A stretch of DNA of 64,000 nt from Caballeronia cordobensis (GCF_001544575.2 NZ_FCNY02000013.1:1-64000), one strand, 5' to 3'. Numbered from the stretch's first letter, positions 38,843-48,311 are shown. Notes: generated by a model from the sequence alone, not told the origin. Numbers and translations are program-made.

Positions 38843-40387
38843 TCAAAGCTGCGGATTGAGCTTCTCGACCTTCGAGTGCAGCTTGTTCAACGCGGCGATA
38901 TACGCCTTGGCGGACGCCGCCACGATGTCCGGATCAGTGCCGACGCCGTTCACGATGCGCCCGCTCTTCGACAGACGCACCGTCACCTCGCCCTGCGCCT
39001 GCGTGCCGGTGGTGATCGCGTTGACCGAATACAGCACGAGTTCCGCGCCGCTTTCGACCTTCGATTCGATCGCGTGCAGCGTCGCATCGACCGGGCCGTT
39101 GCCGCGCGCCTCGCCCGTAACTTCGGCGCCTTCCACCGCGAACACGACTTTCGCCTGCGGCTGCTCGCCGGTTTCGGAGTGCTGCTTCATCGATACGAAG
39201 CGGAAGTGCTCCTTCGCCTGCGCCTCGGCGGATTCCTCGGAGACAATCTGCATGATGTCTTCATCGAAGATTTCGGCTTTGCGGTCGGCGAGATCCTTGA
39301 AGCGCGCGAACGCGGCGTTCACGTCGGCTTCGGATTCGAGCGTCACGCCCAGCTCTTCGAGGCGCTGCTTGAACGCATTGCGGCCGGAGAGCTTGCCGAG
39401 CACGATCTTGTTCGCGCTCCAGCCCACGTCTTCCGCGCGCATGATTTCGTAGGTGTCGCGCGCCTTGAGCACGCCGTCCTGATGGATGCCCGACGCGTGC
39501 GCGAACGCGTTCGCACCGACCACCGCCTTGTTCGGCTGGACGACGAAACCGGTGATCTGCGAGACGAGCTTGGAAGTCGGCACGATCTGCGTCGTGTCGA
39601 TGCCGACATCGAGGCCGAAGTAATCCTTGCGCGTCTTCACGGCCATCACGATCTCTTCGAGCGAGGTATTGCCCGCCCGCTCGCCCAGACCGTTGATCGT
39701 GCATTCCACCTGGCGCGCGCCGCCGATCTGCACGCCCGCGAGCGAATTCGCAACCGCCAGCCCGAGGTCATCGTGGCAGTGCACAGACCAGATCGCCTTG
39801 TCGGAATTGGGCACGCGCTCGCGCAGCGTCTTCACGAGATTGCCGTAGTGCTCGGGAATGCCGTAGCCGACCGTATCCGTGATGTTGATCGTGCGCGCGC
39901 CTTCGTTGATCACGCCTTCGAGCACGCGGCAGAGGAAATCGATATCCGAGCGGCTGCCGTCTTCCGGCGAAAACTCGACGTCATCGGTGAACTTGCGCGC
40001 GAAACGCACCGCGAGTTTCGCCTGTTCGTAGACCTGCTCCGGCGTCATGCGCAGCTTTTTTTCCATGTGCAGCGCGGACGTGGCGATGAACGTGTGAATC
40101 CGGAACTGATTCGCGGGCTTGAGCGCGTCCGCGGCGCGCTGAATGTCCTTGTCGTTCGCGCGGGCGAGCGAGCAGACCGTGCTGTCTTTCACGAGCGACG
40201 CGATCGTGTTGATCGCGTCGAAGTCACCGTTCGAGCTGGCGGCGAAGCCCGCTTCGATGACATCGACTTTCATGCGCTCCAGTTGCTTCGCGATGCGGAT
40301 CTTCTCTTCCTTCGTCATCGACGCGCCGGGGGACTGCTCGCCATCGCGCAAGGTCGTGTCGAAGATGATCAACTTGTCTGCTGCCAT
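38843..40387 (-). CDS. leuA: 2-isopropylmalate synthase
   Basis: A 514-residue enzyme that condenses acetyl-CoA with 2-oxoisovalerate, the first committed step of leucine synthesis. The TIM barrel opens with FDTTLRDGEQSPGASM and includes SVHCHDDLGLAVANSLAG (metal-binding His). The C-terminal 130 residues are the LeuA regulatory domain that binds leucine. The upstream 240-nt leader carries a candidate leader peptide rich in leucine codons. leuBCD are not in the window. Confidence 0.96.
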   Translation of the reverse strand: MAADKLIIFDTTLRDGEQSPGASMTKEEKIRIAKQLERMKVDVIEAGFAASSNGDFDAINTIASLVKDSTVCSLARANDKDIQRAADALKPANQFRIHTFIATSALHMEKKLRMTPEQVYEQAKLAVRFARKFTDDVEFSPEDGSRSDIDFLCRVLEGVINEGARTINITDTVGYGIPEHYGNLVKTLRERVPNSDKAIWSVHCHDDLGLAVANSLAGVQIGGARQVECTINGLGERAGNTSLEEIVMAVKTRKDYFGLDVGIDTTQIVPTSKLVSQITGFVVQPNKAVVGANAFAHASGIHQDGVLKARDTYEIMRAEDVGWSANKIVLGKLSGRNAFKQRLEELGVTLESEADVNAAFARFKDLADRKAEIFDEDIMQIVSEESAEAQAKEHFRFVSMKQHSETGEQPQAKVVFAVEGAEVTGEARGNGPVDATLHAIESKVESGAELVLYSVNAITTGTQAQGEVTVRLSKSGRIVNGVGTDPDIVAASAKAYIAALNKLHSKVEKLNPQL

Positions 40388-40527
40388 GTTGGGCTCCTGT
40401 GGGGAGATTTATCGATTGTTGGAAATTTCGGGACCGAAATAACGATAAGGCAAAAGGGAATTCGGGTGTTCGCGCCACCGCTGGCGTCGAAAACCTGAAT
40501 GGACGAGCAGACGGGAGGCGAGAAGAA

Positions 40528-40626
40528 TCAGCGCGGTAGGCGCGCTAGTAGCGATAGCGCGCGCGCCGTCGAAACAGCGAACGCACCAGCCGGGAACAGC
40601 GAGAAGGGGAACGGCAAAAAGTTCAT
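40528..40626 (-). CDS. candidate leuA leader peptide (leucine-codon uORF)
   Basis: A 32-codon reading frame starting ATG AAC TTT TTG and ending CTA CCG CGC TGA, located 140 nt upstream of leuA. Near its end are four CUA leucine codons within seven codons (codons 24, 26, 27 and 30, in the peptide segment ALSLLARLPR); two further leucines use TTG and CTG. CUA is rare in GC-rich genomes and is the codon used by the classical E. coli leu leader. The AUG coincides with the predicted transcription start, so it would be translated without a ribosome site. A 7-bp inverted repeat (GGCGCGC/GCGCGCC) encloses the CUA codons, and a C-rich stretch follows the stop. Translation has not been shown. A TTG-started frame overlapping it is less likely. 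Confidence 0.6.
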   Translation of the reverse strand: MNFLPFPFSLFPAGAFAVSTARALSLLARLPR

Positions 40627-40632
40627 TCAAAA

Positions 40633-40661
40633 ACTATAACGGCTTTTGCAAGTGCGTGCAA
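40633..40661 (-). promoter_or_regulatory. leuA promoter
   Basis: On the minus strand, TTGCAC (40661-40656) and TATAGT (40638-40633) are separated by exactly 17 bp. Counting from the -10 puts +1 at about 40626, the A of the leader-peptide ATG, leaving a leader of about 240 nt before leuA. Confidence 0.7.
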
Positions 40662-40713
40662 TGAGGCTTTCCGATCGCGCCGATTGACGCATCGCTCGCT
40701 TCGGGCGGGCGCG

Positions 40714-40746
40714 AAAAAAAAGCCTGCGTCCCGAAGGAGGCAGGCT
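40714..40746 (-). terminator. terminator after C40 peptidase gene
   Basis: gcctgc/gcaggc stem extended through one mismatch to ten pairs with a four-base loop, followed by eight T on the minus strand (the A run 40714-40721 on the plus strand). Confidence 0.88.
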
Positions 40747-40769
40747 TTTCTTCAAGCTGGCAGGACCGG

Positions 40770-41429
40770 TCAGTAACCGCCGATCGAAGCGCTTACGCGC
40801 TGACGCAGTTCCGAACCGTCGCCGACTTGCGCGTTATCGATACGGCGCGCGCCCTGGAAGCGCTTTTCCCAGTAGCCGTCTTCCATGTCGTCGACACGGA
40901 TCGTGCTGCCGGTGGACGGCGAATGCACGAACTTGTTGTCGCCGATATAGATGCCGACGTGCGAGAACGAGCGGCGCATCGTGTTGAAGAACACGAGGTC
41001 GCCCGGTTTGAGATCGGCGACGGTCACTTTCTCGCCGACCCGGCTCATTTCCTCGGCGCGACGCGGGAGGGTCATGCCGAGCGTGTCCTGAAACACGTAG
41101 CGCACGAAGCCGCTGCAATCGAGGCCGGAATCCGGCGTGTTGCCGCCCCAGCGATAGCGCACGCCGATCATGTTGAGCGCGCCGACGACGACGTCGCCCG
41201 CCTTGCTCGCGACGCCCGACAGAAACGACTTCGCGCCGCCCGGATTGCTGGCGGCGTCTGCGCTTGCTGCGTCGGTGGACTTGCTGGAGGAGAAAATGCC
41301 ATTGCGGGCATTCTGGCTGCTACTGCTGACTTCGTCGGCGAACGCGCCGGAAGCTGTTGTCATCAGGAGGCCGATTAACATGCCCGCGGCGGCGCGCGCG
41401 CATGTCTGAGTCATCGTTAGTGGCTGCAT
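40770..41429 (-). CDS. C40 (NlpC/P60) family cell-wall peptidase
   Basis: A 219-residue exported protein. A signal peptide (cleavage near GAFA-D) is followed by a Ser/Ala-rich linker (about 35-75) and an NlpC/P60 domain with catalytic C105 (GLDCSGFV), H157 (SHVGIYIG) and a third polar residue at H169 (FVHS). It probably cleaves peptidoglycan stem peptides in the periplasm. A start five codons later (41414) is also possible; neither has a clear ribosome site. Confidence 0.87.
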   Translation of the reverse strand: MQPLTMTQTCARAAAGMLIGLLMTTASGAFADEVSSSSQNARNGIFSSSKSTDAASADAASNPGGAKSFLSGVASKAGDVVVGALNMIGVRYRWGGNTPDSGLDCSGFVRYVFQDTLGMTLPRRAEEMSRVGEKVTVADLKPGDLVFFNTMRRSFSHVGIYIGDNKFVHSPSTGSTIRVDDMEDGYWEKRFQGARRIDNAQVGDGSELRQRVSASIGGY

Positions 41430-41576
41430 CGGTCGGTAGGTTTTACAATTAAAGGCTGCTAAATCAGGAAGATACGTGAAAGTTTGGAGGGATACTAGCC
41501 ACAAATTATTTAACTGTCAAAAGAAATAGAAAAATACAATTGAGATACCCACCCAATTGATTAAAAAGAAAGATTT

Positions 41577-43175
41577 TTAGGAAACCAACGCTGCTTTCAG
41601 AAGCTTTCTTGTGTATTCGTCGGAAGGGTTCGAAAAAATTTTCTCCGCATCCCCGGATTCGACGACAACTCCATTTCGCATGACCGCAACACGGTGCGCC
41701 ATCGCACCGATTACCTGCAGATCATGGCTGATGAAAACGTAGCCGAGATTGTGCTTCTTCTGAATGTCGGCGAGCAGCGCAAGTACTTGAGTCTGAATGG
41801 AAACATCGAGCGCGCTGGTGGGCTCGTCGAGGATCAGGATGCTCGGTTCCAGGACCAGCGCGCGTGCGATCGCGATGCGCTGCCGCTGCCCGCCCGAGAA
41901 TTCGTGCGGATAGCGCTCGAGCGCCGAGCGTTCCATGCCGACTTCGCGCAGCACGGCGATCACCTTCGCGCGCCGTGCGGCCGCGTCCAGCTCCGGGCGA
42001 TGCAGCGCGAGCCCTTCCCCGACGATCCGCTCGACCGTCTGGCGCGGCGAGAGCGAACTGAACGGGTCCTGAAACACCACTTGCAGATTCGAGCGCAGCA
42101 CGGTTTTTTCGCGCCCGCGAAATTCTCCGAGCGCGCGGCCCTGAAACTGCACCGTGCCGTTCGAAATGCGTTGCAGGCCGAGCAGCGCCATCGCGAGCGT
42201 GGATTTCCCCGAGCCCGATTCCCCGACGATGCCGAGCGTTTCGCCCTGGCGCACCGTCAGCGACACGTCGTCGACGGCCCTGAAGCGGCCGCGCCGGAAC
42301 CAGCCTTCGAGCCCGCGCAGTCGCGTCGGGTATTCGACGGACACGTCCTTCGCGTCGAGCAGGACGGGCGCGATCGGCAGCACCGGCAGCACCGCGCGCT
42401 TCGGTTTGCTGGCGAGCAGCCGCTGCGTATAGGGATGCTGCGGCGACGTGAAAATCGCCTCCACCGTGCCGCTTTCGACGAGCACGCCCTTTTCCATGAC
42501 CGCGACGCGCTCGGCAAAGCGCCGCACGAGATTCAGATCGTGCGTGATGAGCAGCACGGCCATGCCGCGCTTTTCCGCTTCGTCGCGTTGCAGCTCCAGA
42601 AGCAGTTCGACGATTTGCGCGCGGATCGTCACGTCGAGCGCGGTGGTAGGCTCGTCGGCGAGCAAGAGGCGCGGACGGCACGCGAGCGCCATCGCGATCA
42701 TCACGCGCTGGCGCTGCCCGCCCGACAGTTGATGCGGATAGCTGTCCACGCGCCGTTCGGGTTCCGTGATGCCGGTGCGCGCGAGCAGCGCGATCGCCCG
42801 TTGCCGCGCCTCGCGCGGGCTCGCGCCGTCGTGCAGCTGGATCGTCTCGCCGATCTGGTCGCCGACCGTGTAGAGCGGATTGAGCGCGGTCATCGGCTCC
42901 TGGAAGATCATCGCGATATCGGAGCCGCGCAGGCCGCGCATCGCGTGCTCGCTCTTCGACAGCAGTTCGTCGCCGGCGAAGCGGATCGAGCCGGTCACTT
43001 CGGCATCGCCAGTCAGGCGCAGGATCGACAGCGCCGTCACGCTCTTGCCCGAGCCCGATTCGCCGACGAGCGCCACACGCTCGCCCGCGCGGATTTCGAG
43101 ATTGGCGCCATCGACCGCGAGCGTATCGCCGAAGCGCACGCGCAAGTCTTGAATCGAAAGCAGCGGCTCGTTCAT
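41577..43175 (-). CDS. yejF: peptide ABC transporter, dual ATP-binding protein YejF
   Basis: A 532-residue protein with two tandem ABC ATPase domains. Each has a Walker A GESGSGKS, a signature (SGGQRQRV in the first, SGGQRQRI in the second) and Walker B (LLLADEPTTALDV and LILDEPTSALDV). It powers the Yej peptide importer. Its ATG overlaps the yejE stop by 4 bp. It is the last gene of yejABEF. Confidence 0.93.
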   Translation of the reverse strand: MNEPLLSIQDLRVRFGDTLAVDGANLEIRAGERVALVGESGSGKSVTALSILRLTGDAEVTGSIRFAGDELLSKSEHAMRGLRGSDIAMIFQEPMTALNPLYTVGDQIGETIQLHDGASPREARQRAIALLARTGITEPERRVDSYPHQLSGGQRQRVMIAMALACRPRLLLADEPTTALDVTIRAQIVELLLELQRDEAEKRGMAVLLITHDLNLVRRFAERVAVMEKGVLVESGTVEAIFTSPQHPYTQRLLASKPKRAVLPVLPIAPVLLDAKDVSVEYPTRLRGLEGWFRRGRFRAVDDVSLTVRQGETLGIVGESGSGKSTLAMALLGLQRISNGTVQFQGRALGEFRGREKTVLRSNLQVVFQDPFSSLSPRQTVERIVGEGLALHRPELDAAARRAKVIAVLREVGMERSALERYPHEFSGGQRQRIAIARALVLEPSILILDEPTSALDVSIQTQVLALLADIQKKHNLGYVFISHDLQVIGAMAHRVAVMRNGVVVESGDAEKIFSNPSDEYTRKLLKAALVS

Positions 43176-44293
43176 TGGCCGCCTCCCGCTTTCACCGCGT
43201 CGGCGATGCGCGTGTCGAGCGCGTTGCGCAACGCATCGCCCATGAACGTGAGCAGAAGCAATGTCGCGACGAGTACGCCGAAGGTCGAGAGCGAAATCCA
43301 CCACGCGTCGAGATTCGCCTTGCCCTGCGCGAGCAGCTCGCCGAGCGACGGGGTCGGCGACGGCACGCCCAGGCCGAGAAAATCGAGGCTCGTCAGCGCG
43401 AGAATCGCCCCGCTCATGCGAAACGGAAGAAACGTGATGACCGGCGTCAGGCTATTGGGCAGCACGTGCCGCGAAATGATCTGCCAGTTCGAGAGGCCCA
43501 TCGCTCGCGCCGCACGCACGTAGTCCTGCGTGCGATTGCGCAGAAACTCCGCGCGCACGTAATCCGACAGGCCGATCCAGCCGAACAGCGACAGCAGGAT
43601 GATCAGCAGGATAAGACTCGGCTCGAAGATCGAAGCGAAGATGATGAGCAGATACAGCTCCGGCAACGCGCTCCATATTTCGATCAGCCGCTGTCCCGTG
43701 ATATCGATCCTGCCGCCGAAATAACCCTGCACCGCGCCCGCGACGACGCCGAGCACGGTGCCGATCGCCGTCAGCACGAGCGCGAACAGTACCGACACGC
43801 GAAAGCCGTAGACGAGCCGCGCGAACACGTCGCGGCCGCGATCGTCGGTGCCGAGCCAGTTTTCGCGCGAAGGCGGCGCGGGATTCGAGCCTTTGGAAAA
43901 ATAGTTGAGCGTGTCGTAGTAGTAGTGATTCGGCGGATAAATGGCGAAGTTGCCCGGCGCGCCGAAGCGGTCGCGCACGAACGGATCGAGATAATCGGCG
44001 GGCGTCGGAAAGTCGCCGCCGAACGTCGTCTCCGCGTAGGTCTTCACGAGCGGAAAATAAAAGTGGCCCTGATAGCGCACGACAAGCGGCTTGTCGTTCG
44101 ACCAGAGCGGTCCCGCGAGGCTGATGACGAACGCCGCGACGAACACGATCAGACTCCAGTAGCCGAGCCTGTTTCGCTTGAAGCGCAGCCACACGCGCCG
44201 CCCGGGCGAGACCGACGCTTCCGCGCGCAACGGTTGCGCGTCGCTGCCGTTGCCGGCGCGCCGTGACGATTCCGATGAAGCGGCTCGATTCAA
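43172..44293 (-). CDS. yejE: peptide ABC transporter permease YejE
   Basis: A 373-residue inner membrane permease of the DppC/OppC class, with an extended N-terminal region and the EAA-like loop (DYVRAARAMGLSNWQIISRHVLPNS). It pairs with YejB. It starts 1 bp after the yejB stop. Confidence 0.93.
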   Translation of the reverse strand: MNRAASSESSRRAGNGSDAQPLRAEASVSPGRRVWLRFKRNRLGYWSLIVFVAAFVISLAGPLWSNDKPLVVRYQGHFYFPLVKTYAETTFGGDFPTPADYLDPFVRDRFGAPGNFAIYPPNHYYYDTLNYFSKGSNPAPPSRENWLGTDDRGRDVFARLVYGFRVSVLFALVLTAIGTVLGVVAGAVQGYFGGRIDITGQRLIEIWSALPELYLLIIFASIFEPSLILLIILLSLFGWIGLSDYVRAEFLRNRTQDYVRAARAMGLSNWQIISRHVLPNSLTPVITFLPFRMSGAILALTSLDFLGLGVPSPTPSLGELLAQGKANLDAWWISLSTFGVLVATLLLLTFMGDALRNALDTRIADAVKAGGGQ

Positions 44294-44294
44294 A

Positions 44295-45335
44295 TCAGCG
44301 CTCCAGTTGTTCGAATTGGATGCGCGGATCGACCCAGACGTAACAGAGGTCCGAGATGAGCTTCGTCGCGAGGCCGATCAGCGTGAAGAGATAGAGCGTG
44401 CCGAGCACGACGGGATAGTCGCGCCGCACGACGGATTCATACGAGAGCAGCCCGAGCCCGTCGAGCGAGAACAATGTTTCGATCAGCAGGCTGCCCGTGA
44501 AGAACGCGCCGATGAACGCCGCCGGAAAGCCGACGATCAGCGGCAGGAGCGCATTGCGGAACACATGCTTCCAGAGCACGCGCCGTTCGGAGAGGCCTTT
44601 CGCGCGCGCGGTCAGCACGTATTGCTTGCGGATTTCGTCGAGAAACGCGTTCTTCGTGAGCATCGTGACGATGGCGAAGCTGCCCACCACCGACGCCACC
44701 ACCGGCAACGTGATGTGCCACAGATAATCGAGGATCTTGCCGCCGAGCGAGAGCGTCGCCCAGTTGTCGGAGGTGAGGTTGCGCAGCGGGAACAGTTGCC
44801 AGAACGTGCCGCCGCCGAACAGCACCAGCAGCAGCACGCCCAGCACGAAGCCCGGAATCGCAAAGCCGACGAGCACGACGAGACTCGTCGCGACATCGAA
44901 CTTCGAGCCGTTCTTGACCGCCTTCGCGATGCCGAGCGGCACCGATATCAGATACGTGATGAAGAACGTCCACAAGCCGATGCTGATCGACACCGGCAGC
45001 TTCGACACGATCAGCGACCACACGCTCTGATGCCTGAAGTAGCTCTCACCGAGATCGAAGCGCGCGAACTTGCCGAGCATCGAGACGTAGCGTTCGAGCG
45101 GCGGCTTGTCGAAGCCGTAGAGCTTCTTGAGCTGCTCGACCTGTTGCGCGTCCACGCCGGTATGCGTGCGCAGGCCGAAGCCGCCGCCGGCCTCGGTCTG
45201 GCCGCGGCGCAGATCGTGCACGGCCTGTTCGACCGGACCGCCCGGCACGAACTGGATCACGACGAACGTGAGCGTGAGCACGCCGATGAGCGTCGGGATC
45301 ATCAACAAAATGCGTTTAAGGATGTAGCTCCACAT
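44295..45335 (-). CDS. yejB: peptide ABC transporter permease YejB
   Basis: A 346-residue permease of the DppB/OppB class; begins MWSYILKRILLMIPTLIGVL and has the EAA-like loop (YVLTARAKGLSERRVLWKHV). It forms the channel with YejE. It lies 15 bp downstream of yejA. Confidence 0.93.
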   Translation of the reverse strand: MWSYILKRILLMIPTLIGVLTLTFVVIQFVPGGPVEQAVHDLRRGQTEAGGGFGLRTHTGVDAQQVEQLKKLYGFDKPPLERYVSMLGKFARFDLGESYFRHQSVWSLIVSKLPVSISIGLWTFFITYLISVPLGIAKAVKNGSKFDVATSLVVLVGFAIPGFVLGVLLLVLFGGGTFWQLFPLRNLTSDNWATLSLGGKILDYLWHITLPVVASVVGSFAIVTMLTKNAFLDEIRKQYVLTARAKGLSERRVLWKHVFRNALLPLIVGFPAAFIGAFFTGSLLIETLFSLDGLGLLSYESVVRRDYPVVLGTLYLFTLIGLATKLISDLCYVWVDPRIQFEQLER

Positions 45336-45350
45336 GGCGCGCGGTCCTCG

Positions 45351-47219
45351 TCACTTCGCGGCGTGCGCGGGCTTCGCCCACCACGTCGATATCACCCACT
45401 CCTCGGCGCCGTAATAGAGCGGCAACGTGGACGGAAAGCCGAGCGTATTGCGATACGCCACGCGATGCGTCGCCGAGAACCAGTGCGGCACCACATAGTA
45501 ACCGTGCATCAGCACGCGATCGAGCGCGTGCGTCGCATCGACGAGCTGCTCGCGCGTCTGCGCGGAAATCACCTTTTGCAGGATCGCATCGACGGCCGGC
45601 GACTTCACGCCTGCGAGATTGTCCGAGCCCTGCTCGTCCGCCGACTTGCTGCCAAAGCGCGACACCTGCTCGGTGCCGGGCACCTGCACGTCGGGCATGC
45701 GCACGCTCGTCATGTCGAAGTCAAAGGCATCGAGACGCTTCTGGATCAGCGCGTAATCGACCGTGCGGAAATTCATCGTGATGCCGAGCTTCTGCAGATT
45801 GCGCCCGAAGGCGGCCGCGACCGGCTCCATCGACGCGCCGCCGCCCGTGTCGTCGAGGATTTCGAACACGAAGGGCTCGCCTTTCGCGTTGCGCAGCGCG
45901 CCGTCGCGGTAGGTCCAGCCCGCCTGCGCCAGCAACTCACGCGCCTTGATCAGATTGGCGCGCAACGAACCGGGCGGATCGGTGTCCGGCTGGCGCGGCA
46001 TCTCGCCGAACACGGACGGATCGAGCTGCTTTTTCAGCGGGTCGAGTATCGCGAGCTCGCCTTCGCCCGGCTTGCCTTTGGCCTGCAAATCGGTATTGAC
46101 GAAGAAACTGTCGATACGCTTGTACTGATTGAAGAACAACTGCCGGTTGAGCCATTCGAAATCGAGCGCGAGATCGAGCGCCTGACGCACGCGCACGTCC
46201 TTGAAAAGGGGCCGCCGCGTGTTCATGAAGAAGCCCTGCATGCCCGTGCCGTTGTGCTGCGGAAACTCGCGCTTGATGAGCTCGCCGCTGTCGAAACGCT
46301 TGCCGATGTCGCGTCTCACCCAGCTTCGCGCGACGTATTCGACGAGCACGTCGTACTCGCCCGCCTTGAACGCTTCGAGCCGCGCGGTGGGATCGCCGTA
46401 CAGCTTGTAGTCGATATGCGCGAAGTTGAACATGCCGATGCGCACCGGCAGCGCCGCGCCCCAATAATCCGGATTGCGCCGGTACGAGATCGTGCGGCCG
46501 TTGTCGTATCGGTCGATGAGATACGGCCCGCTGCCGACAGGCTTCTGGAACGCGATCTTGTCGAAGTCGATACGCGTGCCGTCCGGCTTCATCCCCCATT
46601 TGCGCGAAAACACGGGAATGCCGCCCGCGAGCAGCGGCATCTCGCGCGTGGCGATCTTGAACTCGAAGCGGATCGTGAGCGGATCGACGACCACCGCGCG
46701 CGCGATCTGCCCGAAATACACCGAAAACTGCGGCGCGGCCTTCGGGCTCTTCAGCGTTTCGAACGAGAACTTCACGTCTTCGGCCGTGACCGGATCGCCG
46801 TTCGAGAAGCGCGCTTTCGGATTGATGTGGAACGTGGTGGACATGCCGTCGGGGGCGACGGCGATATCGTCGGCGAGCAGGCCGTAAGCGGTCGATACTT
46901 CATCGGAACTGCCCGTGGTCAGGCTCTCGAACATCAGTGAAAGACCCGGCGCCGGATTGCCGCGCAGCGTGAACGGATTGAACTTGTCGAAGCTCGTGAG
47001 GCGGTTCGGGTTGGCGAGCACGAGCGTGCCGTCGCGCGGCGCGTCGGGATTGACGTAATCGAAGTGCCTGAACCCGACTGGATACTTCGGCTCGCCGTAT
47101 TGCGCGATCGCGTGGACGGCGTAAGCCGGGCTCGCCACCGATGCGATCGATCCGGCCAGCGCGCAGGCAATGAATCCGAGCAAGGCGCGGGATGAGCGGA
47201 TCGTCGTGCGAGTCGTCAT
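45351..47219 (-). CDS. yejA: peptide ABC transporter substrate-binding protein YejA
   Basis: A 622-residue periplasmic binding protein of the SBP_bac_5 family with a signal peptide (cleavage near SPAYA-V). Family segments include YGLLADDIAVAPDGMSTTFH and the GTGMQGFFMNTRRPLF region. In enterobacteria YejA binds peptides, including microcin C, so this system may set sensitivity to such compounds. First gene of yejABEF; divergent from fabI. Confidence 0.91.
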   Translation of the reverse strand: MTTRTTIRSSRALLGFIACALAGSIASVASPAYAVHAIAQYGEPKYPVGFRHFDYVNPDAPRDGTLVLANPNRLTSFDKFNPFTLRGNPAPGLSLMFESLTTGSSDEVSTAYGLLADDIAVAPDGMSTTFHINPKARFSNGDPVTAEDVKFSFETLKSPKAAPQFSVYFGQIARAVVVDPLTIRFEFKIATREMPLLAGGIPVFSRKWGMKPDGTRIDFDKIAFQKPVGSGPYLIDRYDNGRTISYRRNPDYWGAALPVRIGMFNFAHIDYKLYGDPTARLEAFKAGEYDVLVEYVARSWVRRDIGKRFDSGELIKREFPQHNGTGMQGFFMNTRRPLFKDVRVRQALDLALDFEWLNRQLFFNQYKRIDSFFVNTDLQAKGKPGEGELAILDPLKKQLDPSVFGEMPRQPDTDPPGSLRANLIKARELLAQAGWTYRDGALRNAKGEPFVFEILDDTGGGASMEPVAAAFGRNLQKLGITMNFRTVDYALIQKRLDAFDFDMTSVRMPDVQVPGTEQVSRFGSKSADEQGSDNLAGVKSPAVDAILQKVISAQTREQLVDATHALDRVLMHGYYVVPHWFSATHRVAYRNTLGFPSTLPLYYGAEEWVISTWWAKPAHAAK

Positions 47220-47442
47220 GTGCCGTCATGTGCCTCTTGGCGCGATGTGAATGGGGGACGCGTTCGAATGACCCGGCGAACGCCCGGGACGAACCTTGCG
47301 AACGCCGCGAGATTGCCCGGCGAAGCATTGCGATGTGAGAGAATTCTACCCAAAATCCCGCACCGTTCGGCTTGCGCCACAAGGCCCGCACAGCGCCTGG
47401 CCGCCGCCGACGCGCGACATTGACATCAAAGAAGGAGCATTC

Positions 47443-48240
47443 ATGGGCTTTCTCGCTGGAAAACGAATTCTGCTGACAGGCCTGCTGTCGAACCGCTCGA
47501 TTGCATACGGCATCGCCGAGGCCTGCAAGCGCGAAGGCGCGGAACTGGCGTTCACGTATGTCGGCGAGCGCTTCAAAGAGCGCATCACCGAATTCGCGAC
47601 CGAGTTCGGCAGCGACATGATCTACCCGTGCGACGTCGCCGACGACGCGCAGATCGAAGGCCTCTTCACGTCGCTCAAGGAACGCTGGGACTCGCTCGAC
47701 GGCCTCGTGCATTCCATCGGCTTCGCGCCGCGCGAAGCGATCGCCGGCGACTTCCTCGAAGGCATGTCGCGCGAGAACTTCCGCGTCGCGCACGACATCT
47801 CCGCCTACAGCTTCCCCGCCCTCGCGAAAGCCGCGCGGCCGATGCTGAAAGACGGCTCGTCGCTGCTCACGCTGTCCTATCTCGGCGCGGAGCGCGCGCT
47901 GCCGAACTACAACACCATGGGCCTCGCGAAGGCATCGCTCGAAGCGAGCGTGCGTTACATGGCGGCAGCGCCGTCGCTCGGCGGAACCGGCGTGCGCGTG
48001 AACGCCATTTCGGCCGGCCCGATCAAGACGCTCGCCGCAAGCGGCATCAAGGGCTTCGGCAAGATCCTGAATTTCGTCGAAGAGAACGCGCCGCTCAAGC
48101 GCAACGTGACGATCGAGCAGGTCGGCAATGTCGCGGCGTTCCTGCTGTCGGATCTGGCGGCGGGCGTGAGCGCGGAAGTCGTGCACGTCGATGCCGGCTT
48201 CCATGCGGTCGTCGGCGGCATGGGCGCCGAGGCGGAATAA
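47443..48240 (+). CDS. fabI: enoyl-[acyl-carrier-protein] reductase (NADH) FabI
   Basis: A 265-residue short-chain dehydrogenase fold enzyme that reduces enoyl-ACP, the last step of fatty acid elongation. The catalytic Tyr-x6-Lys is in PNYNTMGLAKASLEASVRYM. HSIGFAP keeps the Gly at the position where triclosan-resistance changes occur, so the enzyme is probably triclosan-sensitive. GAAGGAG precedes the start. The 223-bp gap to yejA holds both promoters, which I could not place. Confidence 0.96.
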   Translation: MGFLAGKRILLTGLLSNRSIAYGIAEACKREGAELAFTYVGERFKERITEFATEFGSDMIYPCDVADDAQIEGLFTSLKERWDSLDGLVHSIGFAPREAIAGDFLEGMSRENFRVAHDISAYSFPALAKAARPMLKDGSSLLTLSYLGAERALPNYNTMGLAKASLEASVRYMAAAPSLGGTGVRVNAISAGPIKTLAASGIKGFGKILNFVEENAPLKRNVTIEQVGNVAAFLLSDLAAGVSAEVVHVDAGFHAVVGGMGAEAE

Positions 48241-48279
48241 GCGCCCCATTTAAGCGCCCCGTTCTTCGCTTGCAAAAAA

Positions 48280-48311
48280 GGGCCGCTCACTGCGCGTGAG
48301 CGGCCCTTTTT
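48280..48311 (+). terminator. fabI terminator
   Basis: A 10-bp stem (48280-48289 with 48297-48306) followed by five T. An A run upstream lets it also serve the minus-strand PXPV gene. Confidence 0.9.

Noticed and set aside
40409..40630. TTG-initiated 73-codon frame overlapping the leuA leader
   Set aside because: It starts at TTG upstream of the predicted +1, so its start codon would not be transcribed. The ATG frame fits the promoter and has the CUA cluster.
44178..46940. Very long plus-strand reading frame (920 codons) opposite yejE/yejB/yejA
   Set aside because: It is antisense to three well-supported genes. The composition is Arg/His/Glu-heavy with no domain. Long antisense frames are common in GC-rich DNA.
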